46,020 bases of DNA, from NCBI RefSeq assembly GCF_001949145.1, contig NW_019091567.1, forward strand, positions 22,881-68,900, in the 5' to 3' direction. A program made the position numbers and the translations under genes. Under the pieces are notes generated by a model. It was not told the origin of the DNA and searched no databases. It saw only the letters and a list, made by a program, of their open reading frames with translations. This DNA is from Acanthaster planci. Its lineage: Eukaryota > Echinodermata > Asteroidea > Valvatida > Acanthasteridae. Shown here in pieces: positions 11,079 through 22,200 of this stretch. Each line of letters opens with the position of its first letter. Positions within the stretch are counted from its first letter, which is position 1.

Positions 11079-14000
11079 CTGCCAGGAATAATAAAGGAAA
11101 GATAAGAATTTTTCAAAGTGAAGAAAACATTTCATCGGTAAAACAAAATTCATTCACTAATGCGATACTCTTCCATTGTGCAACAGGATTGAAGGTGAAC
11201 AGGTCTTGCAGAGATAGTCATTTCAAATTCACAACATGAAGTTACAAAACTGAATTTCAAAGACTCTGCTACTTGAATGTATCATTAACCTATATAAAAC
11301 CTTGATGTTTGCAAACATTATGTTGACTGAGAAGATGTTCTGTGTCTGATTTGCTTCTTCTGTCTCAGTCACATTATTGCTTGCCATTAATTAGTAAAAC
11401 GAAGGCTTGTTATTAGAACAGAAGCAAATGTTTAAGTGTTGAAAAATCTCACATAGCAATCACAAAAGCTCCAAATAAGCACTGCATATGTACATATTAC
11501 ATGAAATACAATCCTCTGGAATAGGACAAATGTACATTTCTAGGTAGAATCCGTCACCAACCAAAAGCGACATTTCTGTAGACTTCGGTGATCCATAGGA
11601 GTTGCTGGCAACATCAATGTGGCTTATTGGAAACCATCCTTGATTTCAAATTTTGCTCAAAGTACATTCCCTAATGCTGCATACTTGTGTATTACCACAC
11701 TACCTGACTGAATAGGGTTCCCCTTCCTGAAAACATGAGGTCCACTCTCCAATGAAGTCTCCTGTGTCCTGCTTGAATGCCTGTAGTCTTCCATTCATCC
11801 GGTCAGCTACCCAGACACGCCCTATGCCATCCAACTCAACACTGTGTGGAATATGAAATTGTCCTGCTGCCGTCCCATTGACACCTCTGTGCCAGGCTAC
11901 CTGGAAGTCTTGTAGAAGGAGACAAGAATGGATTTTTAATTGTGTTTCCAAAAAAGCAGAGTACATGTACCACAGCATTTCTCAGGAGACTCAATGAAAA
12001 TCTTTGATAAGGTGGGAAAATATGTTTTACGGCTTTTTCATAAATATCTTTGATAGTTTACCTATTCCTATTGGTCAATATAGAGCTGTCACATGAATGG
12101 TTTTTAACATGATAAAAGTGCCAACCAGTTTCAAAAATCTTCCTTGATTTAGTGGTTTCATATGACATTTTGACTCCTATTTTGCAAACTTTAACCCTAA
12201 TAAATTAGAGTCCACATCGTCATCAGTTAAGCATTTGCAACACAAGTCTGTTTTGAAAGAGTCACAATTTCACTTTACACCAGCTTGGCTGCATTCTGAA
12301 TCACATCTGCATCATTCTCTCTTAAGTTGGCCAGAAATGATTTGAAAGCTGTACCAAGCGAATGACTGGGGATTTTTGCTCACAAGACTAGCAAAGAATT
12401 CTACGCCGGCAATGTAAGAACAAAGTTGAGAAATGAAGCTGTGCCCAAAAGTCAGGCTGTGGCTGACAATAATGCATGCCCTTATGGAATCCATTAGTGA
12501 TAAGGCTGTAGCCAACTTTCCATAAAAGCATGTGTTACTACGAGCCACAACCAATTGATTTGGACACTGCTATCATCAGCAAGAGTAAAGTGGCTGACAT
12601 AACTCCAAAATGTGCTCTAGTGTGGCCTAACATACCACTGTCCACTACTTAATGGATAATCGTAAGGTCTGAGATACAGAAAGGTTTAAGTGAATTTACT
12701 TCAACTCTGGGTCAATAAATGTTAGAACCTCCAAGCTTCTTTGGGGGCAACTTGCTCCAATAGTTCACATACGTGTATAACCGCAGAGTGTGGTGCCAAA
12801 TTTCATCTGTTTTATGCCAGATTTTGAGCTGCAAATTTGTAACAATCACACTTATTTCCACAGGGCTGCAAAATTGGGCTATCCATCAAATACAGCCTTG
12901 TCTAGAGACCAAAACTACACACCCTTACTGCAGGGATACACCATACTCACATGCTGGTGGTACATGCATATTCAAAAAGGATGTTGCAACTTGGGAAAGT
13001 GTGTGTACTCAGTTTAAGAACGCAATTTACCCCAAAAAACAGGTTCAGCAGCTAAAAGTTTTCAGGGGGGGCATGCCGTTCCAGGATTTTAAATGGTTCT
13101 TATCAGCCACTGTAATCTCCCTCAGGAGACTTTAAGTTAAGTGCCAACCCAAGTAGATAGCGATTACTCATGCTTGACTGAGCAGTATGTGGACATACCA
13201 ATACATACATCTAAATGCATGTCAACTGTCGTTAAGTTAGTAACCAATGTATGTGACATTTTTGTGAACTTTGAAACAATGTTTTCCACTATTTAATCAC
13301 TAAACACGTTGCACAAATGCCCGAGTTAGTGTAAATCCTAAATTTTTGGAGTTGCCTGTTATCCTTAGAATTCTGGAGTGGAGAGGTATTCATCTCTGTG
13401 GACTGGAGTATACAGTATTACATCAGGTAAGTATTATAAGAAGGGTGAACTGGCTAATTGCAGTGTTGATAGATGGTGTAATCAAAGTGTTACCTTCCCT
13501 ACAGTGCAGATAAAGGATGAAATCCTGGCTTCAGAGGGGCCTTGAGTTGTAAAAGAGAAATTTGTCTCATGGCACGCAGGAGTGTGTTGCATTGGTGCCA
13601 CTGCAATAAAGTCGCCTAGCTTATAGCGTGGTAAGTACCCGGTCCCCAGTGAAGTCACACTGAAGTCATCTAGGTTTAGAACTATGTCAATCAGCCTGGG
13701 TCAAACAAATGACATATCATATTTAGTCTAGATACTCATCAATTCAATCCTCTGAATGTATCAGCATTTTAATTCACCTCTGTCAAGTTTGATGAGTCTG
13801 TTATTCAAACCTCCGTCCCCATCAACGATGAACATCTCTCCATCCCTACTTAGGGCGATGTCCGCTACTTGGTCAAACTGAAGCGGGGCCAATCTACTGC
13901 CAGCCTTGCCCGCGGTGCCAAGAACACGTTCCAATGTGCCAGCGGAAGAGAAACTCTTGACTGTGTGTCCAAGGGTGCCTTCCAGAAGAAACATCAACAA

Positions 14001-15908
14001 CATCAGAAAAGAAAAGGGGCTGACATTCAGTCCCAGGAGAATCTTTCTCAAAGGGGACCAACATGTCCAGCCCTCTTACTAATTCGACTTGCATTGAAAA
14101 TCACTGTAATCAGTAAAGAGTTTGCAGTGGTTTTTGTATATAAATGTTTGTACATTTTTTATGTATTTGAGGCTGGTTTTTCATACACACAGAGCAGACA
14201 GGTAGATGATTTTATGTAAGCTGTAATATTACTCATCCAATGAGCGTGAATGAAGCGCAGAATACTGCAGCGCGGTGTCAACATTCCATACACCACGAAG
14301 CCAAAGAGTATGTGGGATGTTGACCCGCTCCATTTTTCAAGTTCCTTTCTTCAGTCTCCAGATATGATGTTCTCTGAAGTTGTGAATTGTTGTATTTTGC
14401 TGAGAGCAATCAGACAATCTGCACAATCACTTGATCTTCAATGATTTGTCAATGAATTCCACCATCAGCAGAATCACTGTTTCTTTCCAATCAAAAGTTG
14501 TGGAAGATGGTTTCAAAACAGGGAAGTAAAATTGGAGATTTCTTATAGGTATGTCCAATGCAATAAGGCAATTATGCCAATCGCACCCAACATATCCATT
14601 TATTGGGTGCAAATTCAATACAGTTTTGCATAAATATGTCATGAAAAGAATGTTACCACAGAATCACAACATGGTCAATGGTTCAAAGGTGCCTCAGGCA
14701 GCTGTCAATAAACCTACATGTACATACATGTATAAAGTAAAGCCAGAGATTGTGTTAGTGGGGGAAGGAAAACCGGAGAAACCAGACAAAAGCCCCACAG
14801 CACGTGAGAGATTTGACATGTTTGTCCATTTGACCCTCATTTGATCAAGATTCCAGAGCTTAATTAAACAAACCACAGATTTAAAAAAATGACAGCGTAC
14901 ATTTTGACGTCATTTAGTTGCACAATTCACTTTAAACAGCTGGCACTGAACTGTTTTCAATGGTGGATTTCAATATCTTTCCATTTAAATAAGAAGAGGA
15001 AAGAAAATGTGATTGGCTGATGGTAGAATTATCAACAAATTGTCTAATAAGATGTACTGATCACAGAGAGGTCAGGCGATCATGCATATTGACTGATTAA
15101 GCCCAACATATACACTTCTGTTGAAGAATGCAACCGACAACTTACCATTGCCAACGTCTGTTAGCCAAAGACTGGTCTCTCCCGATGTTGCATTTTGAAA
15201 TATCCTCATCCCATGCACCATATTGATTACATTGGGTTCAAAAGGAAATGATCTCAGATAATCCCCATACATACTGAAGACAAGGACTGGAGGCACCTTT
15301 TCTCCACGCTGAGGGGAAAAAGTAGAAATCGGTGTGTAAACATTTCTGCCTTTCCTCAGAAGTCAGACGTGACTGGAATCAAGTATACATCCCAAAGGAA
15401 CAAATTCCATGTATGAACGCCACTAATGCTTGCCCGCGGTGACCTATTAGCCATTTTTTTTTTATTTGCCGTATTCACTGAGGACACATTAGAATTTTTT
15501 AGACCAGTCTCATTGGGTTTCTGCTCCAGGTGTCAAGCTGCGTCTGTACCTGGAATTCTTCTCATCCAAAGTACTGCTGGATGATAATCACATTCTCAAG
15601 AAGAAACTCGGCCTGGAATAAGGTCAAGCGCATCCTGGAGTCTTGCATGAATCTTGAGACTCATGCATAAGAACATATGATTAAGAATGAATCATTGAAT
15701 GAATTATGAACGTGATGAATGAAGCTGAGCTTTGACTGACTTGTGACACGTATATTTCTCCCTTTTGGTCATCTACTGCCGCGCTGTAAACTGGACCAGT
15801 GAAAATAGATGGGAATCCTGGCCACCAAGGGTCCAACTTGTACATCGGAATTTTCGCTCTGCTGAAACAAAATGATGAAATAAAAACGATAACCGGTACT
15901 ACTTCCAT
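10847..15908 (-). CDS. NHLRC3: NHL repeat-containing protein 3-like gene, five exons
   Basis: Complete gene on the minus strand. Exons in order of transcription are 15741-15908, 15146-15308, 13778-13978, 11704-11908 and 10847-11078. They join at phases 0, 1, 1 and 2 with GT-AG ends, giving 322 residues (969 nt with stop). The product is a predicted secreted or lumenal NHL beta-propeller protein, colinear with remembered vertebrate NHLRC3: YKLDPWWP, IYVSQRG, LWLTDVGNG, FIVDGDGGLNNRLIKL, FHIPHSVELD, GRVWVADR and DSIQLAEDIQPHL fall in the expected order. Three NxS/T sequons (NAT, NGT, NCT) fit secretion. The chosen start has a strong context (AACATGG) and gives a hydrophobic N-terminus usable as a signal peptide. 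Alternatively the first visible exon begins at 15861 after a good acceptor (TTTTGTTTCAG) and the start lies further upstream. The molecular function of the family is not established. Confidence 0.9.
11704..11908 (-). CDS. NHLRC3: NHLRC3-like exon 4
   Basis: Acceptor CTTCTACAAG|AC, donor GTCAG|GTAGTG. Encodes DFQVAWHRGVNGT, FHIPHSVELDGIGRVWVADR and FIGEWTSCF. The GRVWVADR block is the NHL core motif. Confidence 0.9.
13778..13978 (-). CDS. NHLRC3: NHLRC3-like exon 3
   Basis: Acceptor TTCTGGAAG|GCACC, donor AGAG|GTGAAT. Encodes GTLGHTVKSFSS, VLGTAGKAGSRLAPLQFD and FIVDGDGGLNNRLIKL, the best conserved block of the family. Confidence 0.9.
15146..15308 (-). CDS. NHLRC3: NHLRC3-like exon 2
   Basis: Acceptor CCCCTCAG|CGTGG, donor AATG|GTAAGT. 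Joining to exon 1 recreates YVSQRGEKVPPVLVF. It contains the sequon NAT and ends in LWLTDVGNG, a typical NHL strand. Confidence 0.88.
15741..15908 (-). CDS. NHLRC3: NHLRC3-like exon 1
   Basis: Encodes the hydrophobic segment VVPVIVFISSFCFS, then YKLDPWWPGFPSIFTGP and IYVSQ. It ends at a CAA|GTCAGT donor in phase 0. A further in-frame ATG lies at 15929 with a weaker context. An internal acceptor before 15861 makes the first 16 codons uncertain. Confidence 0.8.
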
Positions 15909-16137
15909 GTTGCTTGTGTATACGTCCATCTGTAGGTCACCTGATTTGGTCAGGTGACGTGACTACATAATTCGGTTGAAAACAAAAATATGGGGGCGCT
16001 ACTCTGGCCGGCGTGGAACTGTACTGTGTAGGCGCGCCCTGTAAACAGTGAATCCACGTGTGATGTTTTACTTGTCTTGGGAAGCGGGAAAAGTTAGCAG
16101 TTAGCCACAGTTTCTCGAATCAGGAATCACGAATGCA
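15909..16137. promoter_or_regulatory. Putative bidirectional promoter between NHLRC3 and HMT copy 1
   Basis: Only about 230 bases separate two divergent start codons. It holds a perfect 9-base inverted repeat (GTCACCTGA at 15936-15944 and TCAGGTGAC at 15950-15958), a CRE-like TGACGTGA at 15955-15962, a GC-rich GGCGCGCCC near 16031 and a CACGTG E-box at 16055-16060. No TATA box is obvious. The two genes are probably co-expressed; this is inference. Confidence 0.6.
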
Positions 16138-16141
16138 ATGA
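16133..16141 (+). promoter_or_regulatory. Two-codon uORF overlapping the HMT copy 1 start
   Basis: The sequence ATGCAATGATG encodes Met-Gln-stop. Its TGA (16139-16141) overlaps the upstream HMT start codon at 16138. A scanning ribosome that uses it would have to back up or reinitiate downstream, which could favour the internal start at 16222. Confidence 0.5.
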
Positions 16142-16287
16142 TGTTTCGAAGTTTAAAACTGTTCACAAGTAGCACTGCTGTGTTAAGGCTTGCTGGATTG
16201 GGCTGTAAGATCCAGAGAACAATGAGTGTGAAAATTCTGGACGGGGGATTGGGAAGTGAGCTGCAATACACAGGTGTTATCAGCCTT
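16138..16287 (+). CDS. HMT copy 1 exon 1
   Basis: Encodes the basic presequence MMFRSLKLFTSSTAVLR and, from Met29, MSVKILDGGLGSEL with the substrate-binding DGG motif. Ends CTT|GTAAGT, phase 0. Two successive ATGs (16138 and 16141) start the longer form. Confidence 0.88.
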
Positions 16288-19200
16288 GTAAGTTGTAAGT
16301 TAAGACCCCGGGTAGGGAAAGAGTTCCATATACGGACAACACTGCCCATGTGCACAAACCATGAGACTTGTCTGGAAAAGGTTTTGTTTTCTAAGTAAAT
16401 GCTTTGGAATTTTCTTGGCTAAATTACACTTTGAAGGACATGTTATCACTTTCTGACAGCTGTTAATTTTATAACATTTTAAGGGAAAATTAGTGTTGTC
16501 TGTAGGTCTACACAGAACTCTTTCCAGCCAGGGCGACTACTGTACATTATCATAGGCTAGTCTTAGACTGTCTGGGAGTACTAGGGTCAGTCTACTGGAG
16601 TCCTAAATTACATGTAATTGACTATTTCGGCAATTCCCCAGCCTTTTCTGTTTGTGAAATTCTCATTTGTGTTTTGTTGTCATATGACACTGGCATTTGT
16701 TACACCATTTCACTTCACCTGTCGATCGCGAAAAACTTGTACAGCCTAGGTTTATTGATGATCTTGGAGAGCGCTAATGAACTGCACTCACATTACTTTA
16801 AGGAAAGGAGTTCCATATACAGCCAACACTAAAATTCCCTCAAAGTATTATAACAGCCATCAGAAAGTGATAACATGTTGTAAAAAGCGAAAATTAGCTG
16901 AGAAAATTCTGAAGCATTTATTTAGAAAACACTTGGCTTTTTCAGACAAGCCTCACTGGTTTAAGCACTGAGGCATATGGAACTCTTTCTGTTCTTGGAT
17001 CTGATAGGCGAAATCACTGCTGGACAGGCTATCTACATGTAATACTTACGACCTCCCCCCTCACCTGACATGCACATCACCTATTGAAACAGCTGTTTCA
17101 GGAAACACATTTAATGCGGGTGTAGGTGTGAAGACACTCAAAGCATGTTACATAGACACAATACGCAGTAGTTCTTAATTGCACTGAGCATAATTGCACA
17201 AACCAGCCACTGGGTGTACATGTCTGTACCAGTCAACATAAACTGCACCTGTGCTGACATTTTTTGCGATTAACAATGGTGATGTGATTCGATGAAGTAA
17301 CAAAAAGCAGTTTCATGACAACAAAAGAGAGAAGAGAATTTCACGAACAGAAAAGGTCGAGGAATTGCTGAAATGGTGAATTTATGATAGACTTGGATGG
17401 ACAAAGCTGTATGATTGATATATGTGTCAGGCCTCGAACTAAAGCTGTTTCTCAACTAGCCTACCGGGCAAGTTAACTTATTTTTTAATAATCAATCCTG
17501 CGAGTAATCTCAAACTTAACCTCCCATTATTTGAATCATTCTTCCACAATCAAAGATTAAACAAATGAGGTGATTGGCTGATGGCATTAGCAGCATTATC
17601 AATAAATCATTGAATGAGTCGCAGTCCCGGGGGGGGCTAGGGGAAAACTGTGAGGCCCTCCTCAAAAAAAGGCTGGAAAATATTTGATTCTCAATAGTTA
17701 AAAGGTGAAGTCATGCACGAAGAGGTCAGATCCCCAAAATGTTGGCTCCAGAACTGCCCCTGCATGGAATGAGATTTAGCAGTGGTACACAGATAGAGTG
17801 ACTGCACAGAATCGGATTCCGCCAAGTGCTGCTAGACACAGTAACAAGTGCATTGTACTCTTTATGCTTTTTGAAATAGACGGTCAACCTGTCACCCAGC
17901 AGAAAGTCATTTGTCCTGACAGGATTCATCCCCGGTGCCATGTACCTTAACCACTCAGCCATGCAATCACATGGTCGCATTGAAATGATAATTTCAATGT
18001 TTTGTTTAATTTCAAATGATAATTTCAATGTTGCATTTAAAAAATATATCTACATGTATAGTGCAACTGGACGACTGCAAAACATACCTTTTGTCTTATA
18101 TTTATCGAAAAGCATGAATTGTAAGACCCAAAAAACAAAAAATGCAAATGACCTTTTTCCCAGTCATCAGGCATATCATGCCTGCCCAGAACGGAATGCT
18201 GTATTAAAATATTTTAAGGTGTAAATGTGGGACATGGTGAAACATCGTTCCATGCTTGATTTGTCATTGCTTGATGAAGAACTCTTGTTCAAGGGTGGAG
18301 CTCACATTTATGGGGTTTTCAAAACTTTGGTTTTCAGGAGGATGAACTGTGGAGTGCCCGGCCGTTAATAACTGGTCCACACTTGATCAAGAATGTGCAT
18401 AAGAGGTAACCTAAAGCTTCCTCTTAAAGCTGAGGACACCAACGCTATATCTGTAAGAATTCAACTCCCTTACAGTATATAACTACTTTAAATTCCAATA
18501 TACCATACAGTGGACCAGTGTAAATATACACATAAATCCAGTTACAAGTATTTATTTTGAGCCCTTAACTTTTAATACATTTTGGGCAATTTTCTTGTCT
18601 GCCTGCCAGCTCATACGTATCTGTCCATTCTTCAGTTTTGTGATGCATATTTGTGGGAGGTGAGATTTCAAAGACTGTTTTTGCTGTGGTATATGCCCTC
18701 AGTGATATCCAGTGTTTCTCAGGCAGTCAGGGTGAAGACACCCATTGCTATACAGTTCAAACAGACTTTGATGGCTCTGTTTTAAACTGACATACATGTA
18801 TCCCGGTAGTTTGAAACTTGTAGCAAACATCTTCGGGACCGTTGGACATTCAGCAGCACTCGGTTAGGTTTGACATGTATATGCGGTACAGTCTGTATTA
18901 TTTGGGTAGAATTGACAGAGAGTGTGGAGAGGATGTTTACTATGTAACTACATGTACTTTATTCAAGATGGCTGCTTCCATGTACAATTGTAGTCAAGCG
19001 AGGGCGCTATAACAGATATATGGTCAAGGCATATTCCTACACAGTCGTATTCTGAAATTCTTGGATATAGCACAGTAAATACTTGACTGACTGCTAAGGG
19101 TAAAGTTTGTACTGGCAGAATGGTGTGCACTTTCTGTTGTCATATTTTTATTTCTTATCCACTTGTTCTTTTGCTGTCAGAAACCAAATCATGCCAGCTC

Positions 19201-22200
19201 CAGGAAGAGACTGTGAAAATATGGGCTCAGAATAATTTTGTAAACCCTGCTTGATCTGTGTACATGCGCCAGTGCAAAGCACCATTCCAAATCCCAACTC
19301 CCACTTAGTACATCATGAAATTTGGCTGATTTGCTCAACGGTCACTTTTAAAATTGAAAACTCGAAGCCAAAATGGGACATGAAACGTCGCATCTTAAAG
19401 TTCCTTTTGAATTATCAGGAAGGAAAAACTAACCGCCCTTTCTTTTCTGACATGTCTTCTGCTGTATCTGCAAAATGGCACATAGTAGATCAGTTGATCA
19501 GTACTGAAGTCTCATCTTAAACAATTTCAGACCGATATAAATACAGAACTGAATACTCAATATGATCTGCCTTCCCAAAACCAGGCTGAAGATCTGTATT
19601 GTAAAGCGACATTTGTTACCTGGAAACTGAAAGCGCTGCATACTTGATCAAACTCCTACAAGACTGTACACTGTAGACTTCACCAGTTTTTATTCTTTTT
19701 TCATACATGTAGCTTTCTATTGCCAACTGGTTCGCATGTACTTTGGATCACCTTGACCTTTGAGCAAATTGTGCCATTAAAATTCTGATGTAACTGAACG
19801 GAGGCACCAGGTTCAAATTAAGTCTTGTAAACAGAATTATGTGACAGCAAATGCATGTGTATCTCATTGCCTTGTTCTTTTCTTTTTCCTGGTTTTGAAA
19901 GTTTCCTGGAAAGTGGGGCAGATATCATCACAACTGCTACTTATCAGGTAAGTTAACTTAATGAAATTATATGAGAACTTGTAATCACAGGTTTAACTGC
20001 AGCCAATTTTACGAAACTACGCAATGGCTTAACTCCCCTTACGCCACAAATTAAGACCAATTTCTGCGACTTATGCAACAAATTAGGGTGTAACTTAGGT
20101 AGTCATTTTTCATTTAAGGTGGGCTAAGTTTTGCCAAACAAAGTGAAAATTAACAATTTGACTAGTTTATCATGTTCGGTTAAGCCTCATCATTGTTCAA
20201 CTTAGCAAGGCTTATACAAGAAACACATAATTTTGTTGTAGAAGGTAATGAAAAACTTGTTTGGCTGTGATGAAAGTGGGAGATTTTTTGTCCAGGGCCA
20301 GTGAAGCAAAGACGAAAACTTTTCAAAATGGTGGGCAGAGGTGAGTCAAGGACTGTTTGATGACTGTTGTTATATTGGAAAGAAACAAAATTGTAAGAGC
20401 TGTTTTGTACAAGAAATTTAATGTCATTAAAACATGGCGCAGCTACGAAACTTTTCATGAAATCGAATGTCAGTATTACTGCCCAGCTGCAGCATAAATT
20501 TGTAGCATAAGGCTTATGCACTGTGCAGAGTTAAATGTACACCATGTTTCATGAAATAGGCTGCTGGAGCTTATGACATTCTTCGTGTTTGCTTCACTTG
20601 TGTAGTACTTGCAGTGTCTGAGCTTCAGTGAAGAGAAAACATTCAATTGAACAATGAATTACCTCAACACCAAAGATTCATGGATAGAGAACGACAAGGA
20701 AGGATTCATCCTCTGGTGTATTGATTCAGCCTTCTCAGCCAAGCCTGCCACACACAGTAGCCAAGAGGTTAAGATGGCTGCTGATTGCCCAAGACAGCAG
20801 TTTATGGTTTGAGCCCCACCTGTGGAAAACATGCAGATTTCTTCTAAAAAGCACTAAATGCAGACTGTCCATTTATCATCTTTTGGACCATTTTTATCTA
20901 CTCTATTACAGGCGAGTATTCAGGGTTTTACTGAGTCTGTGGGTATGTCGAGAGAGGACGCCCTTGAGTTGTTTGCCCTGGCAACAAGGGTTGCCATGGA
21001 GGCTGTTGAAGAGTTCTGGGCTGAGAACAAGGACAAAGACCCAGGTGAATGAGAAGAAAGATCTGTAGAGGCCGGGGGAGGGGTCTTTCTGGATTCTGTG
21101 CCCCGACTTGAAGCACCCCCTTGCTGGCAAAGTGGAGACAGATTGGGAGGAATCATTTCATCATCACACATCAAACGGAAATTGGTTCTGCTTACTCAGT
21201 GTGTCCTGCACCCAACTGGCATAAGTCATAAAGGGGGCCTGTAATAAGCTAGCAGTGTTCCCTGATGGTTTGACAATTTTGCTATGCTTTGAATGTCTAT
21301 AACTTATGCTTCATGTGTGTCATTGTGAAGACTATTACCCATTTGAGAGCAGAGAGAGATTTTGTTTTTTAACTAAAAATCATTTTCAATTTAATTGTCA
21401 AAACCAACAGGTAAATTTTGTTCAAGTTTCAACCACTGAAGGAAATAACTTCGTAAAAGCATAAAATTTTCTTGTTTTACTCCAACTACAGCTTCCATTC
21501 CTATTCATGAGATAAAATGTTTCTAGGTGTTGAAACACTTGGGGAAACTTCAAACCATAAGGGAAACACTGCTAACATAATCATAAACCTGTAAATGCAT
21601 AATTAGGTCCCACCAAAGGACCATCACTGCACAGAAACCTTTACACGTGACTTTACTAAATTTTTGCACATGAGCATGTGTGAGTCCAACAAACATGATA
21701 TTGTGGTGGGCATCCCTGGGCCTACCCTAAGTTGATGGGATCAAATCTAGCACTGTTAGTGGCAGAGTCAATCTCCCCAACCTAAGGTTCTCCCTGAGAC
21801 AAGAGACCACACAGAGCAACCTCAAGGCTAAGGGTGTGGGTCCGTTTTGGAGGAAATATACCGCCGATTGTGACTGAGTGTTGATTACTCTCTGTCATTA
21901 AAAGGTACACAATGAACCTGTCAAGAAAGCAATCCTTTTCAAGAGAATTGTCGGTACAGGAAAGACAATTTATTCAACAACAATCAACAAATGCAGTGTA
22001 CAGTAATGTGATTGGAAGGGTTGTTTTATTACCTAAGTCCTCTTCTTCAATTGGACTAAGCACTGAACTAACCCAGGGTTGCAGCAGCAACACTCAAATG
22101 TATCAACACTCAATACTCTGGGCATCAGCGAAGTCACACTGCATCAATAATGCACCACTGCGTAAGCAACGCACCACCGAGTCAATGATGCACACCGCGT

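Noticed and set aside
13869-14219. Plus-strand open frame of 116 codons.
   Set aside because: It is antisense to NHLRC3-like exon 3 and has no motif of its own.
17922-17961. Possible tRNA gene (A and B boxes on the minus strand).
   Set aside because: The cloverleaf arms do not pair well, and a related degraded copy in the paralogous intron marks it as a SINE.
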